In this document: piece after piece, positions 33,922-43,730 of the stretch
Layout of the letters: each line of letters opens with the position of its first letter
Position numbering within the stretch: position 1 is the stretch's first letter
DNA from: Congregibacter variabilis
Lineage (GTDB): Bacteria > Pseudomonadota > Gammaproteobacteria > Pseudomonadales > Halieaceae
Assembly: GCF_045689235.1 (NCBI RefSeq)
Contig: NZ_CP136864.1
Span: 2,418,001 to 2,482,000 of the forward strand
DNA: 64,000 nt
Direction: 5' to 3'
Translations under genes and position numbers: made by a program
The notes under the pieces: generated by a model
What the model was told of the DNA's origin: nothing
Database searches by the model: none
What the model saw: only the letters and a program-made list of their open reading frames with translations

Positions 33922-35556
33922 ATGATTCGCGCCACCTACCCCGCCGCTTTGGCTATCTTGCTTTCGGGCTGTATGAACATCACTGTGGTGGAGTCCAGCT
34001 CACAAAGTGGTGCCGAGCCCACTACGGCGTCAAAGCAGGTAGGGACATCGCCCATTCCCGATTATCAACGCAACAGCGCCTGGTACACGGACGCTCAGAC
34101 GCGCGTCAGCCAGGCGCAAACCAGTGGCACCGCCAAGAATGTTGTGCTCTTTCTGGGTGATGGTATGGGGATCTCCACGATCACTGCGGCGCGAATCCTT
34201 GCGGGGCAACAACAAGGCAACCCCGGAGAAGAAAATCGCCTGAGCTTCGAAGAGTTCCCGGTCACCGGCTTGGTGAAGACCTACAACGTGGATTCCCAGA
34301 CACCTGATTCGGCCGGAACCATGAGTGCAATCATGACTGGCGTAAAAACCAAAATTGGCGTGTTCGGTGTGGATGAGCGCATAACGCAAGAAGACTGCCA
34401 AAGTGGCCAAGGCACCGAACTATTATCCTTGTTGGATATCGCCGAACTGGCAGGCAAGTCGACGGGGGTTGTTAGCACTGCCCGTATTACCCACGCCACG
34501 CCCGCCGCCACCTATGCCAAAACGGTCAATCGCGACTGGGAAGATGACGGTGAAATGCCCGAGGAGGCAAAAGCACAGGGCTGTACCGATATTGCTATGC
34601 AGTTTTTGGACGCACAAAACCGCCTGAATAAGCAGTTCGGTGAAGGCGCCAGCAACGGTGTCGATGTTGCCTTAGGCGGCGGACGACGCCACTTTCTACC
34701 CTCATCTGTGGAAGGTGGTCGTCGCAAAGACGAACGCAACCTCATCGATGAATGGCAGTCTGCGAATCCTGCGGGCAGCTACGTCAGCGATAAGGCAAGT
34801 CTGAACGCAGCGCGTCAGATGCCGGTACTTGGGCTTTTTAGTAGCTCGCACATGGCGTACGCATCCGAGCGTGCCGTGAAGGGAGCAGAGCAGCCATCGC
34901 TCACCGCAATGACGCTTAAGGCTCTAAAGTTACTGCAAGAAAAAGACGAGGGTTTTCTTCTTGTTGTGGAGGCGGGGCGCATTGATCACGCTCACCACGC
35001 AGGCAATGCCGCCAATGCGCTTAACGACACCATCGAGCTCTCGGAAGCCGTCGCAGCGGTCATGCAAAACACAGACGCAAAGGACACCTTGGTTATGGTC
35101 ACAGCGGACCATAGCCATGTATTCACCATGGCCGGATATCCCCGCCGCGGCAACCCCATTCTCGGCAAGGTGATTTCTGCCTGGAGTGATGAGCCTTCGC
35201 TGGATGAAAACGGACTTCCCTATACAACGCTTGGATACATGAACGGTCGAGGCTTTCGTGACCACGGCGAGCAACTGAATGCCGATAGCACCTACGCAGA
35301 GGCGCCAAATGCTGGTCGCAAAGACATCAGCGAAATTGACACTACGGCGCCTGGCTATCACCAGGAAGCACTGGTGCCACTCAACGCCGAGACGCATGGC
35401 GGTGAAGATGTAGCGGTCTACGCACAAGGCCCCGGCGCTGGAACAGCCATGGGTGCTATTGAACAGAATCAGCTGTTCCACGTCATGCTCCAGGCAACCT
35501 CCTGGGAGGCCGAGGCGGCAGCGCGAGTCGAAGGCCTTGGCGAGGAGCCCAAGTAG
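33922..35556 (+). CDS. phoA: Alkaline phosphatase, PhoA family, lipoprotein
   Basis: 544 residues from ATG 33922 (a TTG six bases earlier is less likely). The signal ends LLSGC, a lipobox, which is unlike classical periplasmic PhoA. Conserved parts: FLGDGMGIST (metal Asp), TPDSAGTMSA with the nucleophile Ser, GGGRRHFLP, EAGRIDHAHH and TADHSH. It releases phosphate from organic monoesters outside the cytoplasm. I see no clear Pho box upstream. It lies downstream of gpsA after 47 bp and may be independently expressed. Confidence 0.92.
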   Translation: MIRATYPAALAILLSGCMNITVVESSSQSGAEPTTASKQVGTSPIPDYQRNSAWYTDAQTRVSQAQTSGTAKNVVLFLGDGMGISTITAARILAGQQQGNPGEENRLSFEEFPVTGLVKTYNVDSQTPDSAGTMSAIMTGVKTKIGVFGVDERITQEDCQSGQGTELLSLLDIAELAGKSTGVVSTARITHATPAATYAKTVNRDWEDDGEMPEEAKAQGCTDIAMQFLDAQNRLNKQFGEGASNGVDVALGGGRRHFLPSSVEGGRRKDERNLIDEWQSANPAGSYVSDKASLNAARQMPVLGLFSSSHMAYASERAVKGAEQPSLTAMTLKALKLLQEKDEGFLLVVEAGRIDHAHHAGNAANALNDTIELSEAVAAVMQNTDAKDTLVMVTADHSHVFTMAGYPRRGNPILGKVISAWSDEPSLDENGLPYTTLGYMNGRGFRDHGEQLNADSTYAEAPNAGRKDISEIDTTAPGYHQEALVPLNAETHGGEDVAVYAQGPGAGTAMGAIEQNQLFHVMLQATSWEAEAAARVEGLGEEPK

Positions 35557-35649
35557 CGGCATTTATGAGCACTGCGGGTGGAATTTTTTAGCCCCGGAGC
35601 GATCAAACTCAGTGACGAAACTATTTCCGTTTAGGCTGGAGACAGACCC

Positions 35650-36498
35650 ATGCGCTTAAAGCAAGATTTACACATTCGCAAACACTTGCGTAACGCGCTA
35701 TTGACTGTCACTGCGACAAGTCTGCTGATGGCCTGCACCACCAGTCCTACCGGGCGCAGCCAGTTAATGCTCATATCTCCGGAATCAGCGATCGTCGAGT
35801 CCAAACAGGCTTACCTTAGCACTGTGGGTCAGCTGGATCAGGAGAATAAGCTGGTCGATGACCCACGCATGGCTGATCGCGTCGCCACCATCACGGGGCG
35901 CATTGTCACCGAAGCGATCGCGCTGTACCCCAACTCCGCTGACTGGGAGTGGAGTGTTGCAATTATCGATGATGATGAGACGGTCAATGCCTGGTGCATG
36001 GCCGGAGGTCGCATGGCCGCTTACACCGGACTCTTTGAGCAGCTAAAACTCACGGATGATGAGTTTGCCCAGATCATGGGTCATGAAATATCTCACGCGC
36101 TCGCCAATCACACGGCCGAGCGCATGTCTCGAGCCATGGCCATTAACGTGGGCGTACTGGCTGCGGGCATTGCCTCTGACAATCACGTAGCCACGCTTGC
36201 CGGCGCATCCTTGGCCGCCAAACTGGCGCTGGAACTGCCCAACAGCCGCGTAGCAGAGTCCGAAGCTGATCAGATCGGTATCGAGCTAGCCACCCGCGCG
36301 GGCTACGACCCGGCGGCGGCCGTCACGCTATGGCAAAAGATGGGCAGTCTGTCGGAGAGTCGTCCCGCGGAATTTTTGAGCACACACCCGAATCCGGAAA
36401 ACCGTCAGTCTGCTTTAACGGCGTTGGTACCCGAAATGCGCGCACTGAACCCCGAGGCACGCATGGCCAAGGTAACCCCGATCACCATCGTGCGCTAG
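35650..36498 (+). CDS. M48-family metallopeptidase lipoprotein (LoiP-like)
   Basis: 282 residues. Lipobox LLMAC with Cys29. The zinc motif HEISH is at 145-149 and the third ligand is in AESEADQIG. No transmembrane HtpX-type helices, so it belongs to the small outer-membrane-associated M48 group (LoiP/YcaL-like) that degrades or assembles envelope proteins. The stop overlaps the convergent hydrolase stop by 4 nt. Confidence 0.92.
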   Translation: MRLKQDLHIRKHLRNALLTVTATSLLMACTTSPTGRSQLMLISPESAIVESKQAYLSTVGQLDQENKLVDDPRMADRVATITGRIVTEAIALYPNSADWEWSVAIIDDDETVNAWCMAGGRMAAYTGLFEQLKLTDDEFAQIMGHEISHALANHTAERMSRAMAINVGVLAAGIASDNHVATLAGASLAAKLALELPNSRVAESEADQIGIELATRAGYDPAAAVTLWQKMGSLSESRPAEFLSTHPNPENRQSALTALVPEMRALNPEARMAKVTPITIVR

Positions 36499-37673
36499 CC
36501 GCCGGCAGGCATACCCCGAGTGGTCTTCATCGCACTGCGAGTATAGCCAAGCTCGGGAATCTCCGAGGCACCCGTGGCACTCAAAAACCTGACCGCCGAT
36601 GCCTGCTCGCTAGTATCCGAACCCAGATGCGCTTCAAAGAATGCGGTAATCACTACCCGCGCAATCATTTGCTGGCGCAGGACGTTCATAGTTTTGGGCA
36701 AGGGATCAATGGTGCACAGCTCGTTTGGCGCGCTGTAATCAATGCCGAACTCCACCGGGCCAAACAGGCCTTCCCACTGACTCTGCTCATTGGGATCAAT
36801 ATACCGGCCCACGGACCAACAGCCGATGGCGTCGGTATTGTCCATGGCGCGCAGCAGCGCCGTGCCGCCAGAAAACCCCGTGTGCGACCCACCAGTTACC
36901 GTAGCCAACTGGCCACCCGGTATTTTGTTCGGTATGGGCGCGGCATTACTTTTAAAGGGAACCAATACGTCCAGATCACCGGCAAGCATCATGAAGGGAA
37001 TATTCGCAGTCGCAAAGAAATCGCTGGTAAAGAAGTTACTCGGGCCCGCGATAGACAGTACCGCGCCGATCCGGGGATCACGCCACTGCGGATGAAAACC
37101 TACAAGCGTAGACGTCAAACCACCCAGAGAAATGCCCAGGACACCGATGCGCTCCGAGTCAATTTTGCCGGACAGCGCATGACCCGATATGGAGCTGTAG
37201 CCCAAGAGCGTATCAATAAGAAAACTGACGTCTCCCGGCTGATTGATCACATCTTCAACCAAAGCTCCCCCAGGAGCGCGCATGTGGGTTAACGGGTAAT
37301 CCACCGCCACAACCACAAAGCCGTGGCTCGCAAGATGCTCGGCGAGATAGGCTCCATTGCGTCGCCCGGAGGTAAAACCATGGCTAAACACCAGCAATGG
37401 TCTCGGCCCTGCTTCGGCCTCAAAGGGGTACCAGACGTTGCCATCCAGCGTACGATGGTCATCGCCGGCGTAATCGCCATTGGACTGAGTAGGACGGTCA
37501 CGGTCGACAAAAACCTCATCGATAGTTGCCACGGACCACGGCCCGGGAGCAAGACGCGCCTCACTTTCGCTCCCTGCAGGAAAAGGCTCTGGCTGATGTG
37601 AGAACGCCACGTAGACCGCCAGGACGCCCAGTAAAACGCCAAAAGTTGCAAGAATTTTTAGCAGCAGTTTCAC
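36495..37673 (-). CDS. Membrane-anchored alpha/beta hydrolase
   Basis: About 392 residues from the GTG at 37673, chosen because GAGGTG lies 6 nt upstream; another GTG is 9 nt earlier. A single N-terminal helix (KLLLKILATFGVLLGVLAVYVAF) anchors it. The hydrolase fold shows FSHGFTSGRR, the nucleophile elbow GISLGG, an acid in LAGDLDVLVP and a His in GGSHTGF. Resembles dienelactone-hydrolase and PAF-acetylhydrolase-like proteins. Substrate unknown. Confidence 0.8.
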   Translation of the reverse strand: MKLLLKILATFGVLLGVLAVYVAFSHQPEPFPAGSESEARLAPGPWSVATIDEVFVDRDRPTQSNGDYAGDDHRTLDGNVWYPFEAEAGPRPLLVFSHGFTSGRRNGAYLAEHLASHGFVVVAVDYPLTHMRAPGGALVEDVINQPGDVSFLIDTLLGYSSISGHALSGKIDSERIGVLGISLGGLTSTLVGFHPQWRDPRIGAVLSIAGPSNFFTSDFFATANIPFMMLAGDLDVLVPFKSNAAPIPNKIPGGQLATVTGGSHTGFSGGTALLRAMDNTDAIGCWSVGRYIDPNEQSQWEGLFGPVEFGIDYSAPNELCTIDPLPKTMNVLRQQMIARVVITAFFEAHLGSDTSEQASAVRFLSATGASEIPELGYTRSAMKTTRGMPAGG

Positions 37674-37721
37674 CAATAACACCTCAAATATAGATCTCGA
37701 ACTTTTACCACAAAACCGGTC

Positions 37722-38903
37722 TCAGGCGTCGTCCCAAGGATCATCAATGAGATCTGCGTCATGTTCTCCAAGGCGAGGTGGAGGACGCTGGTAAGAAACC
37801 GGCGTACGGGACAGCTTTATGGGACTACCGACCACTTTAAGGTTCGCATTATCGGGGTGTGGCAGATCCACAATCATCCCTCGGGCGGCAAGCTGTGGTT
37901 CGCTCAAGGCCTCGTCAATGTTGTTGATCGGCCCTGCGGGAATGCCGGCTGCTTCCAGCAGCGCCAGCCAGTCGGCGGCATCACGTGCGGCAAAGCAGTC
38001 GGCCAGCAAGGGAACCAGGGTATCTCGGTGCGCCACTCGCGAGGCATTCTTTGCAAACCGTGCATCGCTGGCAAGTTCAGGTCTATCAAGAAGGGTTGCA
38101 AGCTTTTCGAACTGTGTGTCATTGCCCACAGCCAGAATAAACTCGCGATCTCTGGCTGCAAAACTCTGATAAGGCACTATGTTGGGATGGGCATTACCCA
38201 GCCGCTTGGGCGTCAACCCTCCCACCAGAAAATTGCTGGCCTGATTGGCGAGGGTAGCGGCTGTTACGTCGAGTAAAGCAAGGTCGACCTGTTGCCCCAA
38301 TCCAGAGCGCTCCCGCTCCGCAAGCGCGGCGAGGATACCGATGTTTGCGTAGAGCCCGGTCATGATATCGGTCAGCGCCACCCCGACTTTTTGGGGACCC
38401 GCACCGGGCCGGCCATCGGCTTCGCCGGTGACGCTCATGAGACCACCCATGGCTTGCACAAGAAAGTCGTAACCCGGACGTGCGGCGAGAGGTCCGGTCT
38501 GACCAAAGCCCGTGATAGAGCAATAAATAAGCTTGGGGTTATCACCGCGTAAACTTGGATAATCCAGACCGTAACGGGCCGCATCGCCAACCTTAAAATT
38601 CTCTATGAGCACATCGGCGGTTGCCGCGATCTCTTGCAGGCGTTGCTGACCCTCCACTGACTGAATGTCGATACAGGCGGAGCGCTTACCGCGATTAGTG
38701 CAAAGAAAGTACGCTGACTCAGCGCCTTGCTCGCCCTTGCCATCCGCTAACCACGGCGGCCCCCAGCCTCGCGTGTCATCGCCGCTATGCGGTCGTTCAA
38801 TTTTTAGAACGTTCGCGCCCAGATCCGCCAGAGTCTGGCTAGCCCAGGGGCCGGCAAGTACTCGAGATAAATCCAGAACGCGGAGCCCCGCCAGCGCGGA
38901 CAT
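37722..38903 (-). CDS. Class III (CaiB/BaiF) CoA-transferase, probably glutarate CoA-transferase
   Basis: 393 residues of the formyl-CoA transferase family: LDLSRVLAGPWASQTLADLGA with the conserved region leading to KIERP, then the catalytic Asp in RPGYDFLVQAMGGLMSVTG. The start overlaps the acyl-CoA dehydrogenase stop (TGATG), so the two are coupled. Because that enzyme is a glutaryl-CoA dehydrogenase, this protein most likely activates glutarate using succinyl-CoA, as in lysine breakdown. The exact acids are inferred from context. Confidence 0.85.
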   Translation of the reverse strand: MSALAGLRVLDLSRVLAGPWASQTLADLGANVLKIERPHSGDDTRGWGPPWLADGKGEQGAESAYFLCTNRGKRSACIDIQSVEGQQRLQEIAATADVLIENFKVGDAARYGLDYPSLRGDNPKLIYCSITGFGQTGPLAARPGYDFLVQAMGGLMSVTGEADGRPGAGPQKVGVALTDIMTGLYANIGILAALAERERSGLGQQVDLALLDVTAATLANQASNFLVGGLTPKRLGNAHPNIVPYQSFAARDREFILAVGNDTQFEKLATLLDRPELASDARFAKNASRVAHRDTLVPLLADCFAARDAADWLALLEAAGIPAGPINNIDEALSEPQLAARGMIVDLPHPDNANLKVVGSPIKLSRTPVSYQRPPPRLGEHDADLIDDPWDDA

Positions 38904-40090
38904 CAGAAAGCAGGAATATCCGTTTGCGAGCGACCCAGAATCAAGGCATGAATGTCATGTGTACCCTCATAGGTGTTTACAACCTCCAGGTTCATCATAT
39001 GACGCATCACCGGATACTCATCGGAAATCCCATTGCCCCCCAGCATGTCTCTAGCCTGACGGGCGACATGTAAGGCCTTCCCGCAGGAGTTGCGCTTGAT
39101 CAGCGAAATCAGATCAGGCGCAATTGCCCCGGCGTCCATGAGCTGTCCGGCCCGGGCACAACCGGCAAGACCCAGGGCGATTTCGGTCTGCATGTCTGCA
39201 AGCTTGAGCTGAACCAATTGATTGGCAGCCAGCGGTCGATCAAACTGCTTGCGCTCCAGGGTGTAATTCAGGGCTGCATGCCAGCAGGCCTCAGCCGCAC
39301 CCAGAGCACCCCAGGCAATGCCGTAGCGCGCATTGTTCAGGCAGCCAAAAGGCCCCTTGAGTCCCTGCACATTGGGAAGCAACTGCTCTTCTCCCACAAA
39401 AACTTCATCCATTACGATCTCACCGGTGATGGACGCGCGCAGGGCGAGCTTGCCCTCAATCTTTGGCGCGCTGAGCCCCTCCATGCCCTTTTCGAGCACG
39501 AAGCCGCGGATAACGCCATCATCGGTCTTTGCCCAAACCACAAAAACATCAGCCACGGGACTGTTGCTGATCCACATCTTGGCACCGCTAATTCGATAAC
39601 CACCGTCGACGCTGCGCGCCCGCGTGACCATGCCACCGGGGTCAGAGCCGTAATCAGGCTCCGTAAGACCGAAACAGCCAATCCACTCCCCCGTGGCTAA
39701 CTTCGGGAGATACTTCTCGCGCTGTGCTTCTGTGCCGTACGCATAAATGGGATACATCACCAGGGATGACTGAACGCTCAGCATAGAGCGGTAGCCCGAA
39801 TCGACGCGTTCAACCTCTCGGGCAACCAGTCCATAACTGGTGTAGTCCACGCCGGGGCAACCATAGCCGTCGATGGTCGAGCCCAGTAGCCCCAGTTCCC
39901 CCATCTCCTTAAAAATCGCGAGATCGGTGTCTTCGTTGCGAAAGGCCTCTTTAACCCTGGGCTGCAGCTTCGCCTGCGCGTACTGCGCAGCGGTGTCTCG
40001 CACCATCCGTTGCTCGTCAGTGAGCTGTGAATCTAATGAAAATGGATCCTTCCAATCCAGCTTTTCCCAGCGAATCTTTTTTACCGTCAT
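38903..40090 (-). CDS. gcdH: Glutaryl-CoA dehydrogenase
   Basis: 395 residues from ATG 40090, the usual GcdH length; the frame is open 57 nt further upstream but without homology-like sequence. Conserved: GCFGLTEPDYGSDP, the glutaryl-CoA-dehydrogenase-like KMWISNSPVADVFVVWAK, NARYGIAWGALGAAEAC, and the catalytic Glu in NTYEGTHDIHALILGR. It oxidises and decarboxylates glutaryl-CoA to crotonyl-CoA with FAD. Operon with the CoA-transferase; divergent from a LuxR-type regulator. Confidence 0.95.
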   Translation of the reverse strand: MTVKKIRWEKLDWKDPFSLDSQLTDEQRMVRDTAAQYAQAKLQPRVKEAFRNEDTDLAIFKEMGELGLLGSTIDGYGCPGVDYTSYGLVAREVERVDSGYRSMLSVQSSLVMYPIYAYGTEAQREKYLPKLATGEWIGCFGLTEPDYGSDPGGMVTRARSVDGGYRISGAKMWISNSPVADVFVVWAKTDDGVIRGFVLEKGMEGLSAPKIEGKLALRASITGEIVMDEVFVGEEQLLPNVQGLKGPFGCLNNARYGIAWGALGAAEACWHAALNYTLERKQFDRPLAANQLVQLKLADMQTEIALGLAGCARAGQLMDAGAIAPDLISLIKRNSCGKALHVARQARDMLGGNGISDEYPVMRHMMNLEVVNTYEGTHDIHALILGRSQTDIPAF

Positions 40091-40305
40091 GCTGTACTTA
40101 CCCGGCAGATAGTTAAGAATGGTAATGATGCGCGACATCGGCCCCAATCGCCATACCGCGCAAGTGGTAAGCCAAATCGCCCAGCCAACATATTCCTCAC
40201 AGGCCGAGCCAAGGCTATGATGGGACTATTGCTTACTAACTCACAGACTGGGCGCGAACTTTGGCCGCAACGCTTGACTCCAAGCTCGACTCTTCTTCTG
40301 CCCCG

Positions 40306-41148
40306 ATGCTGGACAAGAAACTCTCGGCGCTATCTGATCTGATAGCCCGATGCCTGCCAGCGCTGCGCAGCGACAACTTCGCCAAGGAGTTGATCATGGG
40401 GCTGCGTCAGCTGGTGCCCATAGACGATGCCTCGGTACTTTACTATGCGCGGGGCGACCTCCCCACCCTGGTCTACCACGAGACACCAAAGTCTCGCAGC
40501 GCAAGCAACATGGAGCGTTTCCTGGCCGGTGCATTCCTACTCGATCCTTTTTACAAGGCAGCGGCCGAAGATCGTCGTTTTGGCGTTTTTCTCCTCAAAG
40601 AACTGTCGCCCGAGCGCTTTCGAGACAGTGAGTATTACCACAGCTGGTATCGAAACTGCGGTTTCTCGGACGAGTGCGGATTCCTTGTAGAAGTCGGCAA
40701 AGACGCTTTTGTAAACGTGGCTTTGGGACGCCTACAGCAACGGCGATTTAGTCAGGTGCAGCTGCGCACACTGCGCAGCCTGCAAACTGCCGTAGAAGAG
40801 CTCTGCCGCCAGCATTGGGCCGCCGAAAGCGGATCAGGAGAAGGCATACGCAAGCACTTGCACCTGGCTTTGGACGACTTCGGCTCCAGTTTGCTCACCG
40901 AGCGCGAGACACAGGTCATTAATCTCGTACTTCACGGTCACAGCACTAAATCCGTAGCGCAGCGCCTGAGCATATCGGTAGAGACCGTAAAGCTGCATCG
41001 AAAACATGCCTACGCGAAACTGGAAGTCAGCTCTCAAGCAGAACTTTTTTACCTGTTTTTAGATTCGCTGATGAGTGCCCGGGACTATCGCGGTGGCGAC
41101 ACGCTGGTGAGCTATCTGGCTAAGCCAGAGCGCAAAAGTTATCAGTGA
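40306..41148 (+). CDS. LuxR-type (GerE HTH) transcriptional regulator
   Basis: 280 residues from ATG 40306; a TTG at 40261 gives 15 more. The N-terminal two-thirds show no receiver or clear autoinducer motif and may be a GAF-like ligand domain. The C-terminus has the GerE helix-turn-helix: LLTERETQVINLVLHGHSTKSVAQRLSIS, then VETVKLHRKHAYAKLEV. Divergent from gcdH with about 215 bp between, so control of glutarate catabolism is likely. Confidence 0.85.
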   Translation: MLDKKLSALSDLIARCLPALRSDNFAKELIMGLRQLVPIDDASVLYYARGDLPTLVYHETPKSRSASNMERFLAGAFLLDPFYKAAAEDRRFGVFLLKELSPERFRDSEYYHSWYRNCGFSDECGFLVEVGKDAFVNVALGRLQQRRFSQVQLRTLRSLQTAVEELCRQHWAAESGSGEGIRKHLHLALDDFGSSLLTERETQVINLVLHGHSTKSVAQRLSISVETVKLHRKHAYAKLEVSSQAELFYLFLDSLMSARDYRGGDTLVSYLAKPERKSYQ

Positions 41149-41176
41149 ATCGCTGACGCGAGAGACCACGGAGCTA

Positions 41177-42082
41177 CTACTCTCCCGGAAGTGGTATGAA
41201 CTCATCGTCGTTTGGCACCGCAGGAAAGTTGCCCGCGCGCCAATCATCTTTAGCTCGCTCAATACGCTCAGAACTATCACTAACAAAGTTCCAGTACATG
41301 TGTCGTTCACCCAGGGGATCGCCGCCAATCAGCAAAACCCGCGCGTTTTGCGAAGCGCTCAGAAGTAATTCATCACCTCCATCAAGAACCGCCATCACGC
41401 CCGAGGTAACCTCCTCACCGTCCACAGACACAACACCCTCTGCTACGTAAAGCGCATGCTGCTTTTCGTTGAGCTTGATGCGCGTCTCGGCCCGAGCAGT
41501 GACTGCAAGGTCTGCATACAGCGTTCGCGAGTAGGTCTTTACTGGGGATTGATAACCCGCAAGCTCACCCATGATCAGCCGAAAAGTCACGCCACCGGAC
41601 TCCCACTGCGGCAATTCGGCGGCAGGATAATGCGCAAAGTCGGCCGGTATTTCTTGTTTGTCAGCTGGCAGCGCAATCCAGGATTGAATACCGTGAAGCT
41701 TTGATAGCCGATCAAAGTCGGCACCGGGTCGCTCGGAGTGCACTATGCCGCTTCCGGCCGTCATGAGATTGATCGCGCCGGGCTGAATTGGCTGAACCAC
41801 GCCCAAACTATCTCGATGCAAAATCTCACCGTCAAACAAATAGGTAATCGTTGCGATACCAATATGTGGATGTGGCCTGACGTCGATTCCTTTACCGGGA
41901 GGAAACTCTGCCGGACCCATATGATCGAAAAACACAAAGGGCCCAATCATCCGCTGCTTTGCGGCAGGCAAGACTCGGCGCACAGTGAACTCGCCCAAAT
42001 CTTTCTCCCGAGGCTTGATCCGAAGGCGAATATGACTGTCCTGAGCCTGACACTCCGCTTCTTCACAACTGAAATAGCTCAT
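41177..42082 (-). CDS. Pirin-family protein
   Basis: 301 residues, bicupin. The N-terminal cupin has the pirin metal motif RPHPHIGIATITYLFDGEILHRDS and AGSGIVHSE, giving the His/Glu iron ligands. The C-terminal pirin domain ends with GGDPLGERHMYWNFVSDS. Bacterial pirins act as quercetinases or redox-responsive partners; the role here is open. Confidence 0.93.
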   Translation of the reverse strand: MSYFSCEEAECQAQDSHIRLRIKPREKDLGEFTVRRVLPAAKQRMIGPFVFFDHMGPAEFPPGKGIDVRPHPHIGIATITYLFDGEILHRDSLGVVQPIQPGAINLMTAGSGIVHSERPGADFDRLSKLHGIQSWIALPADKQEIPADFAHYPAAELPQWESGGVTFRLIMGELAGYQSPVKTYSRTLYADLAVTARAETRIKLNEKQHALYVAEGVVSVDGEEVTSGVMAVLDGGDELLLSASQNARVLLIGGDPLGERHMYWNFVSDSSERIERAKDDWRAGNFPAVPNDDEFIPLPGE

Positions 42083-42163
42083 AACTCCTCCCGAAGATCA
42101 CTCATCGCAGAACCTTAGCGCTCCACTGCAGTAGCGAACAAGACGCCTGTTTCAGACTGGGGC

Positions 42164-43510
42164 TTACAAACCCGTGTCGTACTCCAGCGGTGTGACATGG
42201 AGTCCGAACTCATCGATCTCTTGCTGCTTGAGCAAGCTGTAAACCTCCTGAAACGAAGATCCCAGATAATCGGCCACAAAGCGCGACCGTCTAAATGCAT
42301 CAAGCGCTGCGTTCCAGTGCTGTGGCAAGCTCGGCTCCAGCTGCTCCCAGGCATTGCCCTCCATGGGCGGTGGCGGCTCCAGCTCATTTTCAATGCCATA
42401 AAGCATGCCGGCAAGCAGCGCCGCGATAGCCAGATGCGGCTGAGCATCAGCCCCGGCCACGCGATGCTCCAGACGCATAGCGCTTAAGGGACCAGCAGGT
42501 ACGCGCAAGGCCACCGTACGATTCTCATATCCCCAACAGGGTGCCAGGGGTGCATGCATACCCTTTTGAAAGCGGCGATAGGAGTTCATCGTAGGGGCCA
42601 GCAACAGCATCACATCGGGCAGTGTTTGCATACATCCGGCAATCGCGTGACGCAGCAGTTTGCTACCCGTGGGACTACCGTCATTAAACACATTGTTGCC
42701 ATCAACATCCTGCAAACTGCAATGCAAGTGCATGCCGTTGCCCGCCAGATCACCAAAAGGCTTGGCCATAAAGGTAGCGACCTGGCCAAAGCTTCGAGCA
42801 ATGCCGCGAATTGCTCGCTTCAGCAGTAGCGCCTGATCGGCGGCTAGCAATGCGTCCGGGCGGTGTAATAGATTAATTTCATATTGCGACGGAGCACTTT
42901 CCTTGATCAAGGTATCCACGGGAAGATCCTGAAGAAGGCAGCAATCCTGCACCGCGTGCATAAAGTCATCCACCTCAGCCATAGCCTCAAGACCATAGGT
43001 TTGGCCTCGCCCTAATGCTCCCCCCACGCTATCGCGCTGGGTATGCCGTGGCCGGCCCTGGGCATCTCGCTGTGGATCGAGCAAAAAGAACTCCATCTCA
43101 CTGGCGACCACTGGCTGTAAGCCCTGCTCTTTAAATCGCGCCTCCACAGTGCCCAGAATTCGCCGGGGATCCAGAAGGTTGCTTGTCCCGTCTTCGTGAT
43201 CAAGACTGACCAGCAACTGCGCCATGGGGCGTTTCCCCCAGGGGACGACAGCCAGCGATGAGGGCTCCGGGACACAGCAACCGTCGCCATCACCGCTAAG
43301 AAATACCCATTCCTCGACGTCTCTGCCCCAACTGTCAAAAACTACCGAGCTCATGGGCAGTTTCAATTTTCCGCTGAAGACGCTGGCAATTTTGTCCCGC
43401 GTCACCCACTTACCGCGCAGCCCGCCGGCCAGGTCCGTAAGCACCACTTCGAACAAATCTATATCCGGGTGATTTTCAAGAAAGGTTTCGAGGGGCTCTG
43501 ACTTACTCAT
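42164..43510 (-). CDS. Glutamine-synthetase-like gamma-glutamylpolyamine synthetase
   Basis: 448 residues of the PuuA/SpuI branch of the GS family. Conserved parts: VASEMEFFL (metal Glu), SQYEINLLH, FMAKPFGDLAGNGMHLHCSL, and RVPAGPLSAMRLEHRVAGADAQP in place of the GS phosphate-binding loop. It attaches glutamate to putrescine or another amine with ATP. Divergent from a SpuC-like transaminase and an amino acid permease, which supports a polyamine degradation unit. Puu-type oxidase and hydrolase genes are absent here. Confidence 0.9.
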   Translation of the reverse strand: MSKSEPLETFLENHPDIDLFEVVLTDLAGGLRGKWVTRDKIASVFSGKLKLPMSSVVFDSWGRDVEEWVFLSGDGDGCCVPEPSSLAVVPWGKRPMAQLLVSLDHEDGTSNLLDPRRILGTVEARFKEQGLQPVVASEMEFFLLDPQRDAQGRPRHTQRDSVGGALGRGQTYGLEAMAEVDDFMHAVQDCCLLQDLPVDTLIKESAPSQYEINLLHRPDALLAADQALLLKRAIRGIARSFGQVATFMAKPFGDLAGNGMHLHCSLQDVDGNNVFNDGSPTGSKLLRHAIAGCMQTLPDVMLLLAPTMNSYRRFQKGMHAPLAPCWGYENRTVALRVPAGPLSAMRLEHRVAGADAQPHLAIAALLAGMLYGIENELEPPPPMEGNAWEQLEPSLPQHWNAALDAFRRSRFVADYLGSSFQEVYSLLKQQEIDEFGLHVTPLEYDTGL

Positions 43511-43730
43511 GGCTTGATTTATCCAGAATCGAGGCAGAAGACGATGACATTTGGCAACACCTTTGGGTTAATGGCAGAAAGCTGCCGTTGTGACACACTT
43601 TGTAGAATAAACAATCGCAAACTATAGCATCGCGTGCTGCTTCAGCCGCCATGCCGGCAGCAAGCCAAACTGCCACTTTAGTTCCAACAATCGTTGCACT
43701 AAAGGCCGCGATAAGAACGGGATACTTACT

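Noticed and set aside
34930..35562. 210-codon minus-strand open frame
   Set aside because: Antisense to the alkaline phosphatase gene; no motif.
36330..37292. 320-codon plus-strand open frame
   Set aside because: Lies antisense to the alpha/beta hydrolase and overlaps the M48 gene; composition not protein-like.
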